Assembly: GCA_900547945.1 (NCBI GenBank)
Contig: URIT01000006.1
Coordinates: 1-55,595 of the forward strand
Origin: an uncultured bacterium
Lineage (GTDB): Bacteria > Verrucomicrobiota > Kiritimatiellia > RFP12 > UBA1067
DNA length: 55,595 bases
Direction of reading: 5' to 3'
Part shown: positions 1 through 8,721 of the stretch, piece after piece
Position numbering within the stretch: position 1 is the first letter of the stretch
Layout: every line of letters starts with the position of its first letter
Made by a program: the position numbers and the translations under genes
The notes under the pieces: model-generated
Seen by the model: the letters and a program-made list of their open reading frames with translations, nothing else
Databases searched by the model: none
Told to the model about the DNA's origin: nothing

Positions 1-76
1 CGGACGGCGGCATGAGCAACTTCCCCTGCCTAGGTCACTTTCTTGTCATACACCCAAAGGGGATTTTTTGAAAAAC

Positions 77-106
77 GGGAGGGGCGGGACGCAATTTATT
101 GCGTCC
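77..106 (+). repeat. REP-like palindrome, GGAG-tag type (A1)
   Basis: A GGGAG tag is followed by a perfect 8-bp stem, GGACGCAA/TTGCGTCC, around a TTTA loop. With the inverted copy at 131-154 it forms a head-to-head pair like a REPIN or BIME. The same tag with different but self-complementary stems recurs at 12351, 12752, 13119, 24959 and 30023. Confidence 0.6.
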
Positions 107-130
107 GTATTCCCCGCGCGCCCACCACGA

Positions 131-154
131 CCGCAACAAGTTGCGTCCCTCCCG
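131..154 (-). repeat. REP-like palindrome, GGAG-tag type (A2)
   Basis: Read on the minus strand this is GGGAGGGA followed by CGCAAC, a TT loop and GTTGCG. It is the inverted partner of A1, about 25 nt away. Confidence 0.55.
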
Positions 155-215
155 CACTTAAAGCCGCGAAGCGGCGATTGAACCACTTAAAGGCCGAAGT
201 CCGACTTAACAACCA
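155..215. repeat. Octamer-type intergenic repeat with GCCGC-GAA-GCGGC hairpin
   Basis: Units resembling CACTTAA surround a small GCCGC/GCGGC hairpin with a GAA loop. The block ends within 10 nt of the stop codon at 222-224. The same sequence type lies next to stop codons at 40757, 43788, 49119 and 53067. Confidence 0.55.
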
Positions 216-221
216 TCCCCC

Positions 222-2792
222 CTACCACACCCAGATGGGTGGGGCGAGGAGGCCGGCGGCGGAATCAGGCGAGCGCGGGGGCGTCCACATCTTGAGGTCC
301 CACTTCGCGTTCGGCGCATCCAGGTCGCCCATCATGTTCACGAGCGGGAGGTAGAGCGTGATCGCGAGCGTTCCGGGCTTGCCGTCGGTCGCGGCGGGGA
401 AATCCCACTCGAACGGATCCCACGCGCGCACGCCGAGGGGGCGTCCGTTCCACGAGACGGACGTAAAGACGCCGCCCGTCTCCAGGCGCAGACGGCACGG
501 CGTGGCGGGCGGCGTGACGGTCGCCGTGTAGGTGAGCGCGCCCGGATACGTCCCCAGCCCCATCCCGTCGAGGGTGCCCACGCCGGCGGTCCGCGGGCGC
601 GGGACAAGGAGGCCGTTGAAGACCGCGAAGTCGCCCGTCGCGAAGACGGCGGGCAGGAAGAAGTTCTGGTCCGCCTCGCCCGTCACGATGCGCAGCGTAT
701 GGACGCCCGGCGCGAGGTCCAGCGGCTCCGTCTCGCGGTAGAGCGCGTTGAAGTCGGGCCGCAGGACCGTACACGCCCGCGCGGGCGCGAGCGGCTTGCC
801 GTCCAGCTCGAAGGTATAGGGCTCCGCCGCGTGGCGGAAGACCCTCTCGCCCTTCGGCGCCTGTTCGAAACCGTCCACCGGACGCCCCGAAGCCGTCACC
901 GCGTAGGCGAGCGCGCAGTCGCGTAGGGCGAAGCGGACGCCCCGGAGCGGCGCCGCGACGGTCAGTGTGCCAACCTTGTTCGTATCGAAGTTGACCCGCC
1001 ACACGTTCCCCTGCGCGAGGGAAAGCGCGAAGGACGACGCCTCCAGGCGCCGGACGCTCTCCGCCCGGACCGGCGGCACCGCCTCGCCCGCCTCCAGCAC
1101 GAGGACGCCGCGCGCCGGGAGGCGGAATTCCGTCCGCTTCCCCTCCCGTTCCGCCACCAGCACGCGGTCGGTCGCCTCCTGCAGGTTGAGCGCCACCGAC
1201 GAGCCGTCGTCGTAGTTCCGCACGACCACGTCGCCCGCGACGGCGCCCGACCGCTCGAAGACACGCAGACGGGGGCGCGTGCGGGCGTGAACCCAGTCCA
1301 CCGCCGCGTCCGCCGTCGCGAAGACCGTTCCGCTGCGTTCCTCGCGGAAATCCCCCCCGGCGCGGACCGTGAACACGAACGGCTCGTCCGCCGGTTCATC
1401 CTCCTCGTAGAGCTCGAACGCCACCTGGCGCGTGTTGAACGCGCGCAGCAGTGCGAGGAGCGGGGGCGTGCGCCCGCCCGCGTACGTCGCGCGCGCGGCG
1501 GCCTTCTGCGGGTAGCGGACGGCGGCAACGCGCGCGAACGCCGTCTTGCGCGCGAAGCGGGCCGCGCGCGTCGCCTCGGCGAGGAGCGGGCGCATCTGGC
1601 CGGACCAGCTCTGCCCTTCCTGGATCGGCGAAAGGTAGCCGTGCTTCTCCACAAGCCCCCGCATGTCCATCACCTCCATGCACGTCACGTAGTGGTCGAT
1701 GTTGTGGAGGGCCACCAGCCAGAACATCTGGCGCATGCGCGCGGGCGTCATGTCGCCCGGCCCGAGGGCGAAGAGCTCAACGAGTCCCCCGCGCCCTCCG
1801 CGCCGCGCCGCATGCTGCGCGAGGGCGAGCGTCAGCCACTCGGCACTGCCGGTGCGCGCGCGCGAGCCGATCTCGTCCATGCCCGGCAGGGACTCGCCCT
1901 TGAGGACGTGGAGGGGGTTGCCGTTGCTGCGGCAGCTGCCCGTCACGCTGTTCTCACTGATCAGGTGCCCCGTGAGGACAATGCCCATGCGGTCGCACCA
2001 CGCCCGGATCTGGTCGAAGTAGGACGTGCGGAACTGGCGGCCCATCAGCTCGGCGTAGACCTCCCACACGGCGGCGGACGGCGCGGAGGCCGCGCCCTTC
2101 GGGTCCGCCGCGCGCGCCGTGAGCCACGCCTCGACGTCCGCGCGGAAGGCGCGCCCCGTCGCCGCCCGGTAGTCCGCCTCCAGGCGGCTCCACCGACGGA
2201 AGCGGGCGACCGGACGCCCCTTGAAGGACATCCCCGTCGGATGACCGGGCTCGTCCGTGAAGATGCCCCTGATCGTCCTGTTCTCGAACCACCGCGCGAG
2301 GCGCTTCTCGTAGACCTTGTGCGTCAGCTCGATGAAGCGCGCGACCGCCTCGGGTTCGTAGACGTTCACCCAGCCCTGCGGCGCAAGGAGCTCCGTCCAG
2401 CGGTACGAGCCGTCCGTCTCGCGGTAGACGGCGTTCTCGGCGTAGCGCCAGGCGTCGTTCTCGCGGGGGACGCGGCCCCGGCACGTCCCGCTCGGCCAGT
2501 TGTACTCGTCGTAGAGCCATACCTTCATGCCGCGCGCCTCGGCCTCGCGGCAGAACCATTCGTTCAGCCGCAGCCACTCCTCGCCCATGTAGGCGTACTG
2601 GAGTCCGCTCCGGGCGTAGATCAGGAACTGGTCGTAGCCCATCTCCTTCAAGCGCGCCACCTTGCGCACGACGTCCGCTTCGGCGGGGCGGCCCGCCACC
2701 GCGACAAACGGGATGACGGGGCACGTCTCCGCCACGGTCCCCGACAGTCCGGCCATGACGGCCAGCAACACGACGATTCGCTTCAGTTTCAT
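222..2792 (-). CDS. Secreted glycoside hydrolase, GH106-like
   Basis: An 856-residue protein with a signal peptide (residues 1-21, hydrophobic, ending near AET). The N-terminal half is a probable TIM barrel. WLYDEYNWPSG (about 92-102) and GIFTDEP (about 176-182) match the pattern of the GH106 alpha-L-rhamnosidase group and related uncharacterised hydrolases; the glutamate of TDEP is the likely catalytic acid. A glycine- and charge-rich central region and a C-terminal beta-sandwich (from about 640) would bind carbohydrate. It is probably exported to act on plant or host glycans. The start is set by the signal peptide and by an extended -10 element whose transcript would begin almost at the ATG. 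It is divergent from the phosphatase gene. The exact GH family and substrate are not certain. Confidence 0.8.
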   Translation of the reverse strand: MKLKRIVVLLAVMAGLSGTVAETCPVIPFVAVAGRPAEADVVRKVARLKEMGYDQFLIYARSGLQYAYMGEEWLRLNEWFCREAEARGMKVWLYDEYNWPSGTCRGRVPRENDAWRYAENAVYRETDGSYRWTELLAPQGWVNVYEPEAVARFIELTHKVYEKRLARWFENRTIRGIFTDEPGHPTGMSFKGRPVARFRRWSRLEADYRAATGRAFRADVEAWLTARAADPKGAASAPSAAVWEVYAELMGRQFRTSYFDQIRAWCDRMGIVLTGHLISENSVTGSCRSNGNPLHVLKGESLPGMDEIGSRARTGSAEWLTLALAQHAARRGGRGGLVELFALGPGDMTPARMRQMFWLVALHNIDHYVTCMEVMDMRGLVEKHGYLSPIQEGQSWSGQMRPLLAEATRAARFARKTAFARVAAVRYPQKAAARATYAGGRTPPLLALLRAFNTRQVAFELYEEDEPADEPFVFTVRAGGDFREERSGTVFATADAAVDWVHARTRPRLRVFERSGAVAGDVVVRNYDDGSSVALNLQEATDRVLVAEREGKRTEFRLPARGVLVLEAGEAVPPVRAESVRRLEASSFALSLAQGNVWRVNFDTNKVGTLTVAAPLRGVRFALRDCALAYAVTASGRPVDGFEQAPKGERVFRHAAEPYTFELDGKPLAPARACTVLRPDFNALYRETEPLDLAPGVHTLRIVTGEADQNFFLPAVFATGDFAVFNGLLVPRPRTAGVGTLDGMGLGTYPGALTYTATVTPPATPCRLRLETGGVFTSVSWNGRPLGVRAWDPFEWDFPAATDGKPGTLAITLYLPLVNMMGDLDAPNAKWDLKMWTPPRSPDSAAGLLAPPIWVW

Positions 2793-2798
2793 GTGTGC

Positions 2799-2807
2799 AT
2801 TGTACCA
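2799..2807 (-). promoter_or_regulatory. Extended -10 promoter (TGGTACAAT)
   Basis: The TG-n-TACAAT element on the minus strand ends 7 nt before the ATG at 2792. Transcription would start within a base or two of the start codon and no Shine-Dalgarno is present, so a leaderless mRNA is likely. Confidence 0.5.
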
Positions 2808-2872
2808 TATTTTCCGTCCGTCCCTCCCCGCACATCCGGGCTTTTGATAGAATACTCCGCAAGGACGACACG

Positions 2873-3523
2873 ATGAATGCTGTATTTTTCGACATGGACG
2901 GCACGCTGATCGACTCGCGCGCCGATCTGGGCGCGACGGTCAACTTCACGCGCGCGGCGCTCGGCCTCGCGCCCATCCCGCTGGAGGAGGCCATTTCGTA
3001 CGTCGGCAACGGCGCGCGCTTCCTCCTGGAACACGCGATTCCGGAATGGGCGGGCCGCTTCGACGAGATCTGGCCGATGTACGTCGAGCAGTACCGCGCG
3101 CACATGCTCGACCGGACGACGCTCTACCCGGGCGTGCGCGCCACGCTGGCGGAACTCCACGACCGCGGCTGGCTCATGGGCATCAACACGAACAAGCCGA
3201 ACTTCGCCTGCCGCGCGATCCTCGAACACTTCGGCCTCGCGCGGTACTTCGGCAACGCCGTCGTCGCGGGCGGCGACTGCCCGGAGATGAAGCCCAGCGG
3301 CCTGCCGCTGCGCCAGGCCGCATCACAACTGAACGGACATCGGCTCTCCGCCCATGACTGGATGGTGGGGGACAACTGGACCGACCTCGACAGCGGCGCC
3401 AACGCCGGGATCAAGACCGCGTTCTGCACGTTCGGATTCGGCCACTTGAAGGAATCCCGCTACACCGTCAAAATCAACCGGCTCGACGAACTGCTGCGCT
3501 ACTTGAAGGCGGAGGAAACCTGA
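2873..3523 (+). CDS. HAD-superfamily phosphatase, phosphoglycolate phosphatase-like
   Basis: A 216-residue cytoplasmic phosphohydrolase. HAD motif I is FFDMDGT at residues 5-11, with nucleophile Asp7 and acid/base Asp9. A helical cap follows; motif II is in GINTNKP, the motif III lysine in EMKPSG, and motif IV is VGDNWTDLDSG. Size and layout fit the Gph/PgmB-type group that dephosphorylates phosphoglycolate or small sugar phosphates. The start at 2873 is chosen because motif I must lie at the N-terminus and AAGGA precedes it; the frame is also open further upstream. Its TGA overlaps the ATG of the next gene (TGATG), so the two are translationally coupled. Confidence 0.85.
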   Translation: MNAVFFDMDGTLIDSRADLGATVNFTRAALGLAPIPLEEAISYVGNGARFLLEHAIPEWAGRFDEIWPMYVEQYRAHMLDRTTLYPGVRATLAELHDRGWLMGINTNKPNFACRAILEHFGLARYFGNAVVAGGDCPEMKPSGLPLRQAASQLNGHRLSAHDWMVGDNWTDLDSGANAGIKTAFCTFGFGHLKESRYTVKINRLDELLRYLKAEET

Positions 3524-4155
3524 TGGAGAGGAAAATCATACCGGTCGGACCCTTCGCCGCGAACTGTGTCGTCCTCTGGAACGGGGACGGCGCCTGCTGG
3601 ATCGTCGATCCGGGGGCGGACGCGGCGGACATCGTGGCGTTCTGCTCGGAGAAAAAGCTTCGCCCTGCGCTCGTCGCCCTCACGCACGGCCACTTCGACC
3701 ACATCGGCGGCGTTTCGGGCCTCCTCGCCCAATGGCCCGACCTGCCCGTCCACATCGCCCCCGGCGACGAACCGTGGGCGTTCACCCGCGCCAACGCCTG
3801 GGGCGGCGAATACCCCGCGACCGCGCGGCCGGCGACGCTCGTGGCGGACCTCGTCGACGGTGCGGAGTTGTCCGCCGCCGGCCTCTCCGCCCGCATTCTC
3901 GCCACGCCCGGCCACACACCCGGTGGCGTCTGCCTCCTCTTCAACGACGTTCCCCTCCTTCTGTCCGGCGACACTCTCTTCGCGGGGTCGTGCGGACGCA
4001 CCGACTTCCCGGGCGGCAGCCGCACGGCGCTCGCCGCCTCCCTGCGCCGCCTTGCGGCGCTCCCCCCCGAGACGGTCGTCGTCCCCGGCCACGGCGCCCC
4101 GACGACGATCGCGCGCGAGGTCGCGTCCAATCCCTTCCTCCACATGGATTTTTGA
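3523..4155 (+). CDS. Metallo-beta-lactamase-fold hydrolase, glyoxalase II-like
   Basis: A 210-residue cytoplasmic metal-dependent hydrolase. The zinc-binding motif is THGHFDH (His55, His57, Asp59, His60). Further ligands lie in GHTPGG, in SGDTLFAGSCGRTD and in the C-terminal VPGHG, which is the full set expected for the family. Short single-domain members are usually annotated as hydroxyacylglutathione-hydrolase-like, and thioester hydrolysis is the best guess. It is preceded by GGAGGA and overlaps the phosphatase stop by one base. Confidence 0.88.
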   Translation: MERKIIPVGPFAANCVVLWNGDGACWIVDPGADAADIVAFCSEKKLRPALVALTHGHFDHIGGVSGLLAQWPDLPVHIAPGDEPWAFTRANAWGGEYPATARPATLVADLVDGAELSAAGLSARILATPGHTPGGVCLLFNDVPLLLSGDTLFAGSCGRTDFPGGSRTALAASLRRLAALPPETVVVPGHGAPTTIAREVASNPFLHMDF

Positions 4156-4197
4156 CGCTTTTTTAGGGCTGTTCCTGACACGCGCCCGCCCCGTTTT

Positions 4198-4206
4198 TGG
4201 TTTAAT
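4198..4206 (+). promoter_or_regulatory. Extended -10 promoter (TGGTTTAAT) for DUF2851 gene
   Basis: The TG-n-TTTAAT element ends 8 nt before the ATG at 4215. A CTGACA at 4175-4180 is 20 nt upstream, too far to be an ideal -35. No Shine-Dalgarno is seen, so a leaderless start is likely. Confidence 0.4.
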
Positions 4207-4214
4207 GGGCGCGT

Positions 4215-5405
4215 ATGAAGGACTGTCCGATTACCGAACGTCACGTCCAGGCGCTCTGGTACGACGCGAAACTGCGTCCCCCCGCGCTCCGGACCGTGGA
4301 CGGTGCGTGTCTGCGCGTGGTCGATCCAGGCGTGTGGAACCTCGAAGCCGGCCCCGACTTCCACGGGGCGGTGCTCGAGATCGGCCGGGAAAGACGGCGC
4401 CTCTGCGGCGACGTCGAGATTCATCTGCACCCCGCCGACTGGACAACGCACGGGCACGTGCGGAATGCCGCCTATGGGCACATCGTCGCGCATGTCACCT
4501 GGTATGCCGGCCCCCCGCCAGGCGGCCTCCCGCCGGGATGCGTCTCGGTGTGCCTCGGAGACTTTCTGCGCACGCGGAACGACTTCTCTCCAGAGGACAT
4601 CGACCTCGGAGCCTATCCATATGCGCACCTCCCCGCGACGCCGCGCCCGTGTGAAACACGATTCGCCCGCCATCCGGACGCCCTCGTCGAAACCCTGCGG
4701 GCGGCGGGTACGTGCCGACTCGAAGGGAAGGCCCGCCGTTTCCAGACCCTGTTCATCCGGCGGGGCGACCATGCACAGGTCTTCTACGAGGAAATGATGG
4801 CGGCGCTCGGCTACAAGCACAACGCCGCGCCGTTCCGCGCACTCGCCGCCCGTATCCCATGGCGGGCGCTGCCCGCCACGCCGGAGGCCGCCGAAACCGT
4901 GTTGACCTGTGCGGCGGACCTGGACGTCGCGCCACGCATGCCGTGGCGAACCGCGAACGTCCGCCCCGTCAACGCACCCTCCCGGCGCATCCACACGGCG
5001 GCGGCGCTGTTTGCGGGGACCTTCCCCTCCCTGCTGCACCGCCTCGTCGGCGGCGACCTCGCCACAAGCGCGGGCCAACGTGCCGCCCAACGGCTGCTCC
5101 GCAAGGCCGGACGGCTGGGCGCCCATCGCGCGGCGGCTCTGCTCGCGAACATCGTCACGCCGTTCGCGCTCGCAGAGGGACGCCTCGCACATGTCCCGGC
5201 CTGGCTCTGCCCCGAAGACCTCTGCACGCCCATGCGCGTGACGGCGTTCCGCCTGCTGGGCCGTGACCACAATCCCGCGCTCTACGCGGGGAACGGCCTC
5301 CTCACCCAGGGGCTCATCCACATCCACCGCACGATCTGCCTGAACGTCCATCCGGACTGTTCGGACTGTACGCTCGTTCACGCTCACGCTGCGCACGGAT
5401 GTTGA
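4215..5405 (+). CDS. DUF2851 family protein
   Basis: A 396-residue protein matching DUF2851 over its full length. The N-terminal signature includes TERHVQALWYD, LRTVDG and WNLEAGPDFHGA, followed by GDVEIHLHPADW and a GH motif. The C-terminus carries the family's cysteine-bearing end (HIHRTICLNVHPDCSDC). Function is unknown for the family; conserved histidines and aspartates suggest a metal-binding enzyme. No signal peptide is seen. It sits between the metallo-hydrolase and comM, all rightward, but has its own probable promoter. Confidence 0.85.
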   Translation: MKDCPITERHVQALWYDAKLRPPALRTVDGACLRVVDPGVWNLEAGPDFHGAVLEIGRERRRLCGDVEIHLHPADWTTHGHVRNAAYGHIVAHVTWYAGPPPGGLPPGCVSVCLGDFLRTRNDFSPEDIDLGAYPYAHLPATPRPCETRFARHPDALVETLRAAGTCRLEGKARRFQTLFIRRGDHAQVFYEEMMAALGYKHNAAPFRALAARIPWRALPATPEAAETVLTCAADLDVAPRMPWRTANVRPVNAPSRRIHTAAALFAGTFPSLLHRLVGGDLATSAGQRAAQRLLRKAGRLGAHRAAALLANIVTPFALAEGRLAHVPAWLCPEDLCTPMRVTAFRLLGRDHNPALYAGNGLLTQGLIHIHRTICLNVHPDCSDCTLVHAHAAHGC

Positions 5406-5586
5406 CGGCGGTTCACTTGTCTCCCGGCGGGTTTTGTCACGATTTCTTGACGTTTCCTTGACACCTCCATGACAAAACGCACGTCTTATCACGTATTTTT
5501 GACTTTTCTAGGACTATTCATCTCGCCCTGCATCTGCTATTCTGTTCCGCGTGGCGCGTTGTGCGCCCACGAAAGGAGAACCACAC

Positions 5587-7122
5587 ATGCTGGCCAAATG
5601 TCATTCGGGTGCGCTCTGCGGCGTCGAGGCGCGAACAGTCGAGATCGAGGTCTGCTCGTCCGACGGTTCGCCGCAGTTCACGATGGTGGGCCTTCCCGAC
5701 CAGGCGGTGAAGGAGGCGAAGGACCGCGTGTCGACGGCCATCGGAAACTCGGGCTTCAAGAAGATCGAGTCGAACATCACCGTCAACCTGGCCCCGGCGG
5801 ACGTGCGGAAGGAGGGGCCCTTCTACGACCTTCCGATCGCCGTGAGTCTGCTGGCGGCGACGGGGAAGATCCACGCCCCCGACCTCGGCGACTACGCACT
5901 CGCAGGAGAACTGGCCCTTTCCGGCGAGGTCCGCCGCGTGCAGGGCATCCTGCCGATTGTCCTGGAGATGCGGCGGATCGGCAAGAAGGGCATGCTCGTG
6001 CCGCTGGAGAACGCGGCCGAGGCGAGCGTGGTGGCCGGCATCTCCGTCTATCCCGTGCGGACCCTGCGCGAGGCGGTTGACTTCCTTGCGGGAACCTGTA
6101 CCCTCGAACCCGTCTTCACCGACATCAGGGCGCTCGTGGACAACGACCGGGACGGCGGTGAGGACTTTGCGGACGTCAAGGGGCAGGAATGCGCGAAGCG
6201 GGCCATCGAGGTCGCCGTCGCCGGGGGACACAACCTCCTCCTCATCGGATCCCCCGGCGCGGGAAAGACGATGCTTGCGCGTCGCATCCCCTCCATCCTC
6301 CCTCCCCTGACGCCCGAGGAAGCTCTGGAGGTGACGCGCATCCATTCGGTCGCAGGTAAACTCGAAGGCGGCGTCTCGCTCGTCACGCGCCGACCCTTCC
6401 GCGCCCCCCACCACACGGTCAGCGACTGCGGCCTCCTGGGCGGCGGCACGCATCCCCAGCCAGGCGAGGTCTCGCTGGCCCACCGCGGCGTCCTCTTCCT
6501 GGACGAATTCCCCGAGTTTCGACGGAACGTGCTGGAGGTGATGCGCCAGCCCCTGGAGGACGGACACGTCGCCATCGCCCGCGCGGCGGCGGCCTGCGAC
6601 TTCCCCAGCCGGTTCATGCTCGTCGCGGCCATGAATCCGTGCCCGTGCGGCTATGCGGACGACCCCACGCACGTCTGCCGCTGCTCCCAGCGCCAGATCA
6701 CGGCCTATCGCGGCAAGATTTCGGGTCCCCTCCTCGACCGCATCGACATCCAGCTCCCCCTTCCGCCCGTCCCCTTCTCCGAACTCCTGGACGCCCCACG
6801 CGGGGAACCCTCCTCCGCCATCCGCGCACGGGTCGTCGCGGCACGGGAACGACAGGCCACGCGGTTCGCGGGCCTTCCGGGCATCCACTGCAATGCCGAC
6901 ATGCGTACACGCGACCTGGCCGACTTCTGTCGGCTGGACCGGGCCGGACAGGACCGCATGCGTGGCCTTATCCGGGAACTGGACCTCTCCGCCCGTGCCT
7001 ACGACCGCGTCCTGAAGGTGGCACGCACGGTGGCAGACCTTGCGGACTCCGAAGACGTCCGGGACGAACATGTCTACGAGGCCAGCCGCTGGCGCGAACT
7101 GGACCGCACCTACTGGACCTGA
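5587..7122 (+). CDS. comM: ComM/YifB family Mg-chelatase-like AAA+ ATPase
   Basis: A 511-residue cytoplasmic AAA+ motor. The N-terminal Lon-S5-like ChlI domain (about 1-170) is followed by Walker A GSPGAGKTML (about 220-229), Walker B LFLDEFPEF and the Mg_chelatase C-terminal domain. CPCGYADDPTHVCRC (four cysteines) is typical. ComM is a hexameric helicase that helps branch migration of single-stranded DNA into the chromosome during natural transformation. The start at 5587 is set by AAAGGAGA; 12 in-frame codons upstream lack a site. It is followed after one base by comEC, so the pair forms a DNA-uptake operon. Confidence 0.93.
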   Translation: MLAKCHSGALCGVEARTVEIEVCSSDGSPQFTMVGLPDQAVKEAKDRVSTAIGNSGFKKIESNITVNLAPADVRKEGPFYDLPIAVSLLAATGKIHAPDLGDYALAGELALSGEVRRVQGILPIVLEMRRIGKKGMLVPLENAAEASVVAGISVYPVRTLREAVDFLAGTCTLEPVFTDIRALVDNDRDGGEDFADVKGQECAKRAIEVAVAGGHNLLLIGSPGAGKTMLARRIPSILPPLTPEEALEVTRIHSVAGKLEGGVSLVTRRPFRAPHHTVSDCGLLGGGTHPQPGEVSLAHRGVLFLDEFPEFRRNVLEVMRQPLEDGHVAIARAAAACDFPSRFMLVAAMNPCPCGYADDPTHVCRCSQRQITAYRGKISGPLLDRIDIQLPLPPVPFSELLDAPRGEPSSAIRARVVAARERQATRFAGLPGIHCNADMRTRDLADFCRLDRAGQDRMRGLIRELDLSARAYDRVLKVARTVADLADSEDVRDEHVYEASRWRELDRTYWT

Positions 7123-7123
7123 C

Positions 7124-8653
7124 ATGCTCTTTCTGGAGGAGAAAGGCCCCGCCGTGCGCGTGGCGTGCGCCGCCGGGCTTCTCGTCTTAGGCGAGGCGGT
7201 CGGATTCGCGCTCGCACAGCAGGGATTCGCGGAAGCCTGGCCGTGGATGGGGTTCGCCGCGTTCGTGGGCGGCCTGGCGGCCTACGGCTGGGGCGTCCGG
7301 CACATGGGGCTCGTGCTTCCGTTCCTGTTCGGTATCCTGCTCGCCCTTCGAACGGAGGCGGTCCTGCAGGGAATCCTCGACGCAAACGCGGGGCTCTACG
7401 GACCACGACCGCGCTTGACGCTCCCCGTGGAAGGGGACGTCAGGCGGAAATGGAACGCCAAGGCCGACAGGGAGCGTGTGGACTTCCTCTCGCACGTCGG
7501 TCCTCTTCCCCTCAAGGTCATCCTGTCCCTCCCCCAGGGGGAACCCACGCCCCAGGTCGGAGAGACTTGGCAGCTGGACGGCTGGATTGCGCGAAAGGCC
7601 GATCCGGAGGACCGCTACGGGCGGCGGACGCTGTGGGTCCACGAAGCGCGGGCGGAGCAGAACCGGTTCGGGCCTTCGCCCCATTCGGCACGTGCGGGCT
7701 GGGCGGCCGTGGGGGACGAATTGGCCCGCCGGGCCACAGCGGGCCTTTCCTGGTGCCCGGAACTCGCCGGACTCAACCGCGCCATCCTGCTGGGCCGCCG
7801 GAACGACCTTTCCCGGGAACGGAAGCAGGTCTTCGCGGACGCGGGGACCATCCATGTCTTCGCGATCTCGGGCCTGCACGTGATGGTGGTGGCCTGGCTT
7901 CTGCAGACGACGCTGGCGAAAGTCGGACTTCCGGTTCGTCTGCGTGGACTGGTCGCCATTCCCCTTATGTGGGCGTATGTCGTCCTCACCGGCGCGCGTC
8001 CCAGCGCGATCCGGGCCGCCGCGATGGCCACGCTGCTCCTCGTGGCGCCCGTCCTCGGTCGGCGTCCGGACGCCCTGACGGCCTGGTCCGTGACGGTCCT
8101 CGCCGTCTACGGCTACGCGCCGGAACGTCTCTTCGACCTAGGCTGCGCGCTCTCGTTCGCCGTCATGTTCGGCATCGTGTTCTGGTGCCACTGGTCCCGC
8201 CACTTCGAGCCGTGGTTCGACGCGGGAAGCCGTTGGCGGAAATGGGCCGGCGACTTCGGCGTCTCGTGCTCGGCCTGGGCGGCGGGCGTGCCGATCATGG
8301 CACACGCATTCGGACGTTTCACGCCAGGAGGTCTTGTGGCGAACATCGTGGTGCTGGTGTGTGCGAAGTGGATGGTGCGCGTGGGCGCAGGCGGCCTCGT
8401 CGTCAGCTTCGTCTGCCTTCCGCTCGCGGCGCTCATGAACAATTTCGCCGCCGCCTCCACGTGGGCGATGACCTGGGTTTCGGAACAGGTGGCCTCCCTG
8501 CCGTTCTCGAATTTCACCGTCTCCCCCTGGCCCCTTCCCGTCTGTGCGCTCTGGTATCTCGGATGCCTTCTCCTCCTCGCCCTTGCCGAACGCCTCCTCC
8601 CCCGACGCGGCCTCCACGCCCGCCGTTGGTGGAAAAGACCCAGAACGACCTGA
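7124..8653 (+). CDS. comEC: ComEC/Rec2-type DNA uptake channel
   Basis: A 509-residue multi-pass membrane protein. After several N-terminal helices comes a DUF4131/OB-like soluble segment (about 90-190), then the Competence domain with FAISGLHVM (about 245) and a GARPSAIRAA motif. At least eight hydrophobic segments follow. ComEC transports one DNA strand across the inner membrane during transformation. The C-terminal metallo-beta-lactamase domain found in many ComECs is absent; the protein ends in a lysine/arginine-rich tail after the last helix. The start is 1 nt after the comM stop, indicating coupling. It converges on the repeat-protein gene. Confidence 0.9.
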   Translation: MLFLEEKGPAVRVACAAGLLVLGEAVGFALAQQGFAEAWPWMGFAAFVGGLAAYGWGVRHMGLVLPFLFGILLALRTEAVLQGILDANAGLYGPRPRLTLPVEGDVRRKWNAKADRERVDFLSHVGPLPLKVILSLPQGEPTPQVGETWQLDGWIARKADPEDRYGRRTLWVHEARAEQNRFGPSPHSARAGWAAVGDELARRATAGLSWCPELAGLNRAILLGRRNDLSRERKQVFADAGTIHVFAISGLHVMVVAWLLQTTLAKVGLPVRLRGLVAIPLMWAYVVLTGARPSAIRAAAMATLLLVAPVLGRRPDALTAWSVTVLAVYGYAPERLFDLGCALSFAVMFGIVFWCHWSRHFEPWFDAGSRWRKWAGDFGVSCSAWAAGVPIMAHAFGRFTPGGLVANIVVLVCAKWMVRVGAGGLVVSFVCLPLAALMNNFAAASTWAMTWVSEQVASLPFSNFTVSPWPLPVCALWYLGCLLLLALAERLLPRRGLHARRWWKRPRTT

Positions 8654-8721
8654 TTCCTTGTCGCATGACAATCAGTGCGCATCTGTTAGGTCCTCTGCGT
8701 CAAGCCAACCGCCCGCGCGCT

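Larger units (their letters stand above)
1..221. other. Left-edge intergenic region, no supported gene
   Basis: No convincing coding sequence is seen. The stretch holds two REP-like palindromes in opposite orientation (77-106 and 131-154), then a short octamer-repeat block (155-215) that ends just before the stop codon of the leftward glycoside hydrolase gene. A short open frame enters from the left edge and stops at 70-72; it could be the tail of a gene outside the window, but it is too short to judge. Confidence 0.5.

Noticed and set aside
1287..2876. 529-codon open frame on the plus strand
   Set aside because: Antisense to the glycoside hydrolase gene; Arg/Ala/His-rich without motifs, a shadow of high GC.
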